A stretch of 64,000 nucleotides of DNA. Source: Armillaria gallica (lineage: Eukaryota > Basidiomycota > Agaricomycetes > Agaricales > Physalacriaceae). The notes under the pieces were generated by a model. That model was not told where the DNA came from. It did no database searches and was given only the letters and a program-made list of their open reading frames with translations. The DNA is taken from positions 751,501-815,500 of the forward strand of contig JBANDB010000019.1 in NCBI GenBank assembly GCA_037576215.1. The letters are read 5' to 3'. The position numbers and the translations under genes are program-made. This document shows, piece by piece, positions 55,863 to 64,000 of the stretch. Position 1 is the first letter of the stretch. Each line of letters starts with the position of its first letter.

Positions 55863-58362
55863 TTGAGCCTATGGGTTTGCCATCAGTACTGAGAGAGCAG
55901 CAGCATCCAAAAGCTTACCCATACAATAGGCACCTCAATCTGTTCAATGCTGCAACAGTCCTTCGAGCAGGCAGGTAATGCCAACTCATTGTTGGTCCTG
56001 TCACCACCAAATAGAGTATCATGGCATGTTGCTACCTTGGTCTTCTTCTTGTGCTCTGTATGTGGGTCGATGTGAGTTTGTCATGCTCCTGGTGAAAGGC
56101 TGGAATAACAAAGGGGTTAAAGATGTGTAGTTATTCAAATGAGAGGAGTGCTCACTGCTCTTTCCAGCCCTTCTGCCCCAATAAGCTGAAAGTGGTCAGC
56201 TTCTTGACCAGCTCATTCTTGAAAAGTCCAGAATAGGTGAGCTTGAAGTTCTTGCAGTGATGTTAAAGAATGCTAACACTGGCCACTTTTCTAGTGTATA
56301 TTTTAGTCAAATTCATGAAACAGTCTGTTAAGGATGAGGAGGACTCACAAGTCATGATACTCTGTGACATAGAGCCCATCTTTATCCATCTGATGATCTT
56401 GAGTTGGGAATGGGAACTCTTGCAATTTGCATATGACAGCCATCATAACTAGTATTCCAACATACAACAGCAAAAGAACAGCAGCAGTGATGATAGCAAG
56501 GTTTTGGTGAGTGAAAAATCCAGACAACACCCTCAGCAAGTCAGCAAGAGCAGTAATGACAGTGTCATTGTGGTGATCCGAAACAGCACTACAACATTGA
56601 TCTGTGAATTAGGAGGCAACAACAACAAGGCAGAAAAGAGAGGCAAAATAAAATTGAAGATAGTATACACAAAACCTGGCAATGGGAACACAAGTAGAAC
56701 TGGGATTGAACAAGTACTAGGATGGCTAGTACTATGCACAGTGAGTGAGGAACAAGCTTGGCCATAGCTTGATGCTGCATCTGACATGGCAGCACAACAA
56801 GAGCAGGTGAGCTGGCTGGCAACACTGTAGGGCCACGTCATGTCCACAAAGATGAATGTGTGGACTGCCCAATCTGAAAAGACAGTTCGAGCCCATCACA
56901 GCAATAGCTGGTGTGACAGAAGTGTCTTTTCCTGGAAAGAAGGAAGGATGTATTCACATATGACATCACCCCTTTGTTGATCACATCACAGTGCTGAAAT
57001 CATGCCTAACCATAATCTTCAGTGATCTTCCAGTATCCACATTAATTCTTGAATTTCTCCAGTTAATTATTATACCATATATCTACTTCTAAGTTCTAAA
57101 GGACACCTTTGGCCTACCCTCCCCAGCATAGAAGTACATCACACATTGTCTACCATCTGGCAGGGACTTCATGTCTATGTTGGATAGCTGCTCATGGCTC
57201 TTATTATAAGCTATACTTACTGCACAATATTCCATCATTGAACCTCACCATGCCAATACAATGTGCTGCCTGTCTATGTATCTGTCAGATGGCAACTGTG
57301 CAGGCAATCCTTCTGATCAAGCAAAAGCTTGCCTACTTAAAAGAAGACGATATGGATGTGAAATAAGACAAATTCCTCTCCTCATCCCTTGTCCAACTGT
57401 CATCTCAACCCAGGCTTCCTCATGAAATCAGACTCTATGTCAGAGGCAGTCAAAGGAATGCCAATGCTACCAGCATTTGCCCAATCAATTTTGGTTACCT
57501 TTCGTAAGGAGTTAAAATCAGAAACTTCACAGATGCAGCTGCTGAACATACCTGATGTTTGACAAGGGTAAGCCATTTAAGCCATGGGTTTTCAACTGGA
57601 ATAAGGTATGTATGAATGAATTACAGTAAAGTGCTACAGTCTCTGCTCAACATTTTTCCATTGGCATGCCCTCACCTAAAGCAGAGTCCAGTGTCTGCCC
57701 TGGCTTATACCACAAAGCTCTAAATAATCCAATTAATTAAGTAGCAGGTGTACAAGGGAGTAGACCCACACAGGCTTTCCAGTCAAAGGGTTTATGATCT
57801 AAACAAGGAATCTCAGAATGTGCAAGCATCATTACTAGTTGAGGACCTTTCTGGGATTAAAGTTCAGTTTCCCTCCTTGGAAAGATTTTCTGGAACCATG
57901 GCCCAACAGTTCATGGTTGGCCACCTGAAGCTTAAACATGACTATCCCAGGTGTTGTATAGTTATATGTTGGAACGAATGAATGTCAAAGGCAGAGATAT
58001 TATTCTGATGTAGGACTCTATGACTGGTCCAATATCTTTCACATATTCTGTTGATGCAGCTTTGTGTCCTGGAATGGATCCCAAGTTGAACCTATACATG
58101 TTGTTTGAACATGCTACTTGTTTTCCAATCTATTACTCATGATTTCATATAGCCTTCATTCATTGCCAGATGATGATAATTTGCAGCATACTTTTTGGAC
58201 ACGATGACCTTAATTAGAGATGATGCTTAGTCACCATACTCAAACATCAATTTGGAAGTCACGAGTGAATCAGTGGGCTGGTTCTTGCAGAGGCAACTAA
58301 GAGCATGTAATCACCCATGCCATTCTTCCTCACACTGTGAGAAATTCAGTAGAAAACAAGTG
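55863..58362. other. CpG-poor region, no recognisable gene
   Basis: Open frames here are short and biased; the minus frame 56847-56533 is largely hydrophobic and the plus frame 57109-57366 shows no motif. I see no repeat boundaries or RNA genes. Confidence 0.35.
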
Positions 58363-59106
58363 CTAGAAGACAGTACACATACCAGGAAATTTAAGGAATA
58401 TCAGCGCCAAGCCTCTCAGCAGTGCTTGGATAGCATTGACCTCAGTATCTCCAACAGGTTTGCCTAGATAGATATATATTGTTTTGACTAAGGGAGGGAC
58501 ATTGCCAACAGCATAGAGATGTATTGATGAAAATACTTTGGCAAATAGAGCTGAGGCATGGTCAGCATTGCTAGAGGCTTTGACCACTGCCTCAAATTTG
58601 TCTGTGTCAACATGGTGGGAAATGATCTTCATGAATCTAAACATCTTGTTGTTGACAAGATTGCTCAAGACCTAACACCACATGTCAGCAGCATATCATG
58701 AAGAGGCTGTCCCCTGCATGTTGATGCACTGGTCATGTGAACTAAATCTGAGCACTGTTCAGACATTGAGGAGCAGGCACCCTTGTTTCTCAGTTAACCA
58801 TGTAAACTCTGTGAAGAGACCATACAGAGCATTGAACAACTGCTCCAATGTCTTGAGCCATGGTAGATCCTCAAAGACCCTAGCTCCTTGAAGAACTGGG
58901 TGATATCTTTGGGCACTATTTTTATGTTTTTGACTTAGTTGGTGATAGTCACAATGTTTCTGGTGAGGGTAGCAATGGACAAGGCAATTCTGCGAGATGA
59001 ACACTTTGAGGATAACTCCAAAGAGACAGAATGTTGAAAGAAAATTGGATGCAAATATAGAGATTGCAATTGTCAGAAACCTATTCAGGGAGAAGAAAAG
59101 ACTCAT
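58363..59106 (-). pseudogene. Hypothetical protein fragment, decayed
   Basis: Two minus-strand blocks read as one protein: 59106-58759 ends with VFEDLPWLKTLEQLFNALYG and FTWLTEKQGCLLL, and after stops near 58690-58670 the frame 58668-58363 continues (HHVDTDKFEAVVKASSNADH, then VNAIQALLRGLALIF). Alternating hydrophobic and charged residues suggest a helical protein. The family is not recognised. Confidence 0.3.
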
Positions 59107-59372
59107 TACCAGTCACACCACCTTGTCAGTCATGTCATGTGCACCCTGAGCATTGAATCGGGTTCAATGAAATCACTTATGACAATGCTCAAACCCTTGA
59201 TACTGAAGATACATACTGTAACACAATACTGATACTATAGCAGTGTTACAAATTACTCAAGCTCAGGAAATATAGCTAGTAATGACTGGATTGAAATTTG
59301 AATAAATCAAAGAAATAAAAAATGCACACTACTGCTGGGTGAGGTGGATGTAGGTGACAATGATGTGCTTGG

Positions 59373-59553
59373 TACAGTTGACTCTGTAATAACCTATACC
59401 CCTCCATTCCCACTCAGCACTATGGGTTATGAGAGAGTATAGGTTTAAAGAGAGGAATTTAAGAGTAATTTGTACTTTGGTAGATAGACAAACCTATGGG
59501 TTATGGGAGTGTATGTCCTTATAGAGGTATGGGTTATTACAGAGTCAACTGTA
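59373..59553. repeat. Tc1/mariner-type MITE, complete, TA target duplication
   Basis: The element is 59375-59551 (177 bp) flanked by TA at 59373-59374 and 59552-59553. Both ends read CAGTTGACTCTGTAATAACC inwards, identical for 20 bp, then diverge slightly. The CAGT start and TA duplication fit the Tc1/mariner (pogo-like) superfamily. Too short to code. A second, CpG-bearing end of the same family is at 15533-15563. Confidence 0.9.
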
Positions 59554-59719
59554 ACAGTGAGTGGCAAATGGACTAGAGGCTGGCAATGAACACCATCAAC
59601 ACTAAACCAATCACTAACTTTACACTTATCACCAATGTATTGAATTTGGGTGTTTCGAGTATGATAGAAGCACTCTGCAGACTTCAATAATCAAGGAAAG
59701 TTGTTTAAAGATGTTTTAT

Positions 59720-60800
59720 TTCATTACTAGTGAGTTATACAAGCATACTACTCACACTAGCAGGGTTGGTAAGACACAATTGGATGAATAGTGAGTGACT
59801 CAACTTGAGCTACTGTGCTTGCTCTGACTGGGACTGCTTCAAAATAGTGGCTCTCTTGGCCCTATAATGTCTTACAAGTGAATAAACACTTTACTAGTTG
59901 CTTTCTAGGCAGACTAGTGGTGCTCTTGGCCTAAGAATAATACTTTAAACTTTGAGAACTTGCTTGAACTAACTTCAAAACACTCTTGGCCTTTGCAGGA
60001 CACAAAATATTGCTCTAAGACACTTCTATTCACTCAATGCTATGGGTAACTTAGTGACTAGCAGCCGCTTCATCGAGGTTAAGCACAAAAGCCTTTAATT
60101 GGGGCACTAGATACTGACTAGTAGGTCACAATTGCAGGGGTGGCTTGCCTGAGCCATGTGTGTGCCTATTTCACTACTTATATACTGACAAAGAAGGTAC
60201 AATTGAGATATAAATAACTGACTAGAGGGGTATTATTGATAAGGATTTCTTGGCTAGTCATGAATAATGGTGAATAATCATGCAATAGTCAGTCTAGAAA
60301 CAGTTGCTTGCTGACTAGTGAGCCTAGGAGCTCTGCTAGCAGTTGTATTCCATGTCCTGGGCCCAGCAACGCTCCACTAGTGCCAAGGATAAATGACTAG
60401 CCAGGCAAGCGTGCCTGTAACAGCTATCAATCATGATTGAAGGTGCAGCCTGGCTATACTAGTGCCGATTGTAATAGATCTGTATTGCACTAGTCAGATC
60501 TGCTGCAAGATTAATCCATTGCTAATTCATTTCTAAGTCCTGTTTCAAGATTGCCATGTGACTAATTAACCTGACTTAGGTGTTTATGCCCAGATCAGTC
60601 CACTAGTGACCAAACTTCACAAGATTTGTGTCCTCTGCCTCTTGTTTGGTGTGCTAGTCATGTTACTTGTCCACTAGTGGCCATATTTACTTAGCCCTGT
60701 TAGCATTCAAGTTACTAGTATGGCTGGCTGGTAGATGTAACCCATTAGTGGTATCACATCTAAGTCCTGACTCTACTAGTCACATACTAGTCTAACTATC
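59720..60800. other. Segment with 13 ACTAGT palindromes
   Basis: ACTAGT occurs at 59726, 59893, 59913, 60117, 60314, 60376, 60458, 60489, 60602, 60673, 60714, 60775 and 60786. About 0.3 would be expected by chance in 1.07 kb. Several are extended, such as CCACTAGTGG. CTCTTGGCC also recurs three times at 59840-60000. No gene is present. This may be a subterminal transposase-binding array or part of an LTR; neither ends nor duplications were identified. Confidence 0.6.
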
Positions 60801-60959
60801 AGCTTGAAGCCTCAGCTATAGTCCTCTGAGTATCACTAATGTAAGATAGATATGCAATAGTATTATTATAAAATTGCAAAATCTAGGTGTGAACATGTAA
60901 ATGGTGTATGACCTTATCAGGAGAATAGCAAAGCTATGACCAAACACAGAATGAAAGTC

Positions 60960-61595
60960 CGTTGACACACTCTGAAAGTGTTTACGTGTGTAATTTTGCA
61001 ATTTGTACAAATGAGTACAGGCTACAATGTTCCTATACTAAGGCACCGAGAAGGGCACCAGAGCGCAAGGATTATAATGCCAGTAATGAGATTACCTGAG
61101 TAAAGCTGGGTGAAGCACATGGCTTAACATAAAGAGCAGTACCAGCAGGGCTGCAATAGGTATAAAGTCCCAGTGCTTGACACTGAGTGCTCTGACAAGG
61201 CATAGCATGTGCATGCTAATAATGGAGCAAGACATGCTTGTGAGATAATTAAGACTTCACACAACATTGATCTATGATGCGCAAGGCACAGATAACCCAG
61301 CACTTAGCGCTCTAGACTTTGTCATGTCAGAATTCAAGTAAATCCAAAGTCTTTGACTTCAGCCGAAGCACACAAGGTCTAAACAAGAAGCTAGTTGCCT
61401 TCACTACCATAGAATTCCCTGGAAGCATATTATGAAGTGAAATAAGAGGCATGTGCTAGGCTGCAACTCTGAGGAGATAGCAACCGACATCAATACATGT
61501 GTAATAACACTGTTAACCGACGTTGCGACACACAGAGACTGGATCTGGCCCTGAGTCGGACTCCTGAGTCAGTGCCAAGCTATGGCATGATAATG
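60960..61595 (+). repeat. Inverted repeat arm A
   Basis: It pairs with 62617-63246 in reverse complement over about 630 bp, roughly 80-85 percent by eye (for example ATGAGATTACC-GAGTAAAGC on both). The outer edge is at CGTTGACA and the inner edge at GGCATGATAAT. No intact frame. Confidence 0.8.
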
Positions 61596-61848
61596 GTGAC
61601 ATGTGCTGATGAGACTCTGTGCACACAAGCTAGAAATGCAACAGTGTCGAAAAACACTGATCACACCCACACCAAACACTACACACACAAACCCTCAAGT
61701 TTGTTGGGGGATTCTGATGCAATAGAAGCAGATAGAAACACAAGAACCAAACTCGCAAAATATAAGATACACCAGTACAGCGATAGCGTGCATCAAGTAT
61801 CTAGATCTCTCTAAGTCCAAAGGCTTTTAATAACAAGAGGAGTGACAG

Positions 61849-62606
61849 TGGTCATTGGGCCTCAAGGCAAGGTGTAGTACAATACAAGCAATGTCGAGAG
61901 ACATACACAAAACCCTCACAAAGTCTAGAGCGACACACGGAATGACCTCAAATGACTTAAAACACACTACACATGACTCAAAGCTTTGCACTCCAAGCAG
62001 AAACACTTCACAAAACCTTCCACTAAAGCCACAAGATTCAAACCTACACGCTCAAGCTTCCCAACTGATCGTAGATCCACAGGGTCCTAACCTATGCGAT
62101 CCAGAGACATAGAAAACCTTATAAAACCCCATCCGCAAGCCACAGGGTTTGAACCTATGCCACTTGGGAAATATATACCCTCAAGCGAGCACTAATCAAG
62201 CCAAAGGGTTTGAACCTCTGCCACCTGTAGTGCCTCGTGTCACATGAGACCCTCAAAGCACAAGAGCGTGTCCTCTGTGACACTAAACTCTTCTTCTCAG
62301 GTCAGAGCACAAGTCACCCAACCAATTAACAGTCACACAAGTGCCATGTTAGCTTTCTATGCCTCATGCATAACTCAATTCACTCGATATGATATCAATT
62401 TTAGGTATATTCTCTCACTCGAAGTTACAAACTGATCCTGAAGCTAGGACATCAAGCTGGAGGTTTGTGCATGACTACAACAGGGGTCCAAAACTTGTAC
62501 ACCACAATTACACTGTGCTATTTATCTATTCTACATCTTACAAATTAATACCACCCAATGTAGTATTATTTAAGTTGCAGAGCACCTTTGCCTGCATCCT
62601 GCACAT
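61849..62606 (+). repeat. Inverted repeat arm B, with internal tandem units
   Basis: It pairs with 63247-64000 in reverse complement along its whole length. It contains diverged units of about 50-60 bp around a CACAGGGTTTGAACCTATGC core (62030-62215). The frame 61855-62112 is compositionally simple and is repeated in the other arm; I do not regard it as a gene. Confidence 0.8.
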
Positions 62607-62616
62607 GTTGCAATTA

Positions 62617-63246
62617 TCATGCCATAGCTTGGCGCTGACTCAGGAGTCCGACTCGGGGCCAGATCCTGTCTCTGAGTGTTGCAACGTTGGTTAACAGTGC
62701 TATTACATGTGTCCTGATGTCGGTTGCTATCTCCTTGGAGTTGCATCCTAGTGCATGACTCTTATTTCACTCCATAATATTCTCTTAGGGAATTATATGG
62801 TAGTGAAGGCAATGAGCTCCTTGTCTAGGCCTTGCACACTTTGGCCAAAGTCAGATACTTCAGATTTACTTGAGTTCTGACATCACAAAGTCTAGAGCTC
62901 TAAGTTCTGGATCTGCCAGGCATTGCATGTCATAGATCAATGTTGCACAAAGTTCTAAATTATCTCACAAGCATGTCCTGCTCTGTTCTTAGTGCACACT
63001 TGCTATGCCCTGTCAGAGCACTTAGTGTCAAGCACTGGGACTTTATACCTAGTCCAGCCTTTCTAGTACTGTTCTTAGGTTAAGTCATGCACTCCACCCA
63101 GCTTTACTCCGGTAATCTCATTACTGGCATTATAAATCTTGCACTCTGTTGAGTTTCCTAGTGCTTTTGTATCTAGACCCTGTAGCATGTATTCATTTGT
63201 AGAAATTGCAAAATTACACGCATAAACACTTGCAGAGCATGTCAGC
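62617..63246 (-). repeat. Inverted repeat arm A' (reverse complement of A)
   Basis: Begins about 10 bp after arm B and is followed almost directly by arm B'. See arm A for the match. Confidence 0.8.
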
Positions 63247-64000
63247 GTGGGACACAGGTGAAGGAGCTCAGCAACCTAAATAATACTATATTTGGTGGTA
63301 CTAATTTGTAGAATGTAAAATAGATAAATAGTGCAGTGTAACCATAGTGTATAAGTTTTAGACCCCTGTTGTAGTCGCATGCAAGCCTCCAGCTTGATAC
63401 CCTAGCTTCAGGATTAGTTTGTAACTTTGAGCAAAAGAATATACCTGGGATTGATAGCATTTCAAGTGACCTGAGTTGTGTGCGAGGCATAGAAAGCTAG
63501 CGCAGCACTTGTGCTACTGTTGATTGATTGGTTGACTTGAGCTCTAACCTGAGAAGAAGAGTTTACTGTTGTTGTGGATGCACTCTTGTGTTTTGAGGGT
63601 TTCTTATGACACGAGGCACTACAGGTGGCAGAGGTTCAAACCCTTTGGCTTGATTAGTGCTCGCTTGAGGGTATATATTTCCCAAGTGGCATAGGTTCAA
63701 ACTCTTTGGCTTGCAGATGGTGTGTTATAAGGTTATTTGTGTCTCTGGATCACATAAGTTAGAACCCTGTGGATCTACAATTGGTTGGGAAGCTTGAGTG
63801 CATAGGTTTGAATCCTGTGGCTTTAGTGGAAGGTTTTGTGAAGTGTTTCTGCTTAGAGCACAAGGCTTTGAGTCTTGTGTAGTGTGTTCCAACTCATTTG
63901 AGGTCATTTTGTGTGTAGCTCTAGACTTATTGAGGGTTTTGTGTACATCTCTTGATGTTGCATGTATTGTACTACACCTTGCCTTGAGGCCCAGCGACCA
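63247..64000 (-). repeat. Inverted repeat arm B' (reverse complement of B), runs off right edge
   Basis: The last 20 bases of the window (reverse complement TGGTCGCTGGGCCTCAAGGC) still match arm B at 61849, so the repeat continues beyond the window. Its tandem units with a tRNA T-arm-like core lie at about 63618-63880. Confidence 0.8.

Noticed and set aside
61497..62112. Plus-strand ORFs 61497-61814 and 61855-62112 as genes
   Set aside because: They lie in repeat arms, are compositionally simple, and their copies in the inverted arms keep similar frames only because the DNA repeats are similar.
1..64000. CRISPR arrays, bacterial operons or rRNA genes
   Set aside because: No regular repeat-spacer array, ribosome-binding-site pattern or rRNA-like sequence was seen, and spliceosomal introns show the DNA is eukaryotic.

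Overview
The window looks like a mobile-element-rich stretch of a mushroom-forming basidiomycete (Agaricomycete) genome. The reasons are a Ty3/Gypsy chromovirus, short GT-AG introns (46-53 nt) in every gene that can be spliced by eye, and remnants of families I know to be expanded in Agaricomycetes: F-box/LRR proteins, a kinase-like family, a tyrosine-recombinase family, a JmjC-like family and two large unnamed multi-copy families. No database search was possible; family names rest on motif recognition.

Layout. 1-19.9 kb is CpG-rich. It holds an edge-truncated gene (1-537, minus), a broken F-box gene (9.4-10.8 kb), a small two-exon gene (17.34-17.83 kb), a five-exon kinase-like gene that reads through intact (18.28-19.67 kb), and several weakly supported fragments. 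Inside it, 4.26-6.27 kb is a CpG-poor island with a foldback repeat and a single-pass membrane protein gene. 20.887-27.506 kb is one full-length LTR retrotransposon with 362-bp LTRs, a TCATC target duplication, gag, protease, RT, RNase H, integrase and chromodomain, broken by two one-base losses and two in-frame TGA codons. Its post-LTR segment matches the inferred transcript start, which points to Tf1-type self-priming rather than tRNA priming.

From 27.5 kb to the right edge the DNA is strongly CpG-poor and is mostly old repeats and decayed genes: a dispersed two-module repeat, a CACTG-ended MITE, a JmjC-like pseudogene, an APH-type kinase pseudogene, a 6.8-kb multi-copy-family gene split by a 1.69-kb TIR element with a 4-bp target duplication, a tyrosine-recombinase pseudogene that has lost its first catalytic arginine, a further multi-copy-family fragment, a Tc1/mariner-type MITE, a cluster of 13 ACTAGT palindromes, and large inverted repeats that run off the right edge.

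The genes do not form a pathway. What connects them is decay: nonsense codons in at least four unrelated genes are the kind made by C:G to T:A change (CGA to TGA, TGG to TAG, CAG to TAG). With the low CpG count this suggests cytosine methylation followed by deamination, or a RIP-like process, acting on the repeat-rich compartment.
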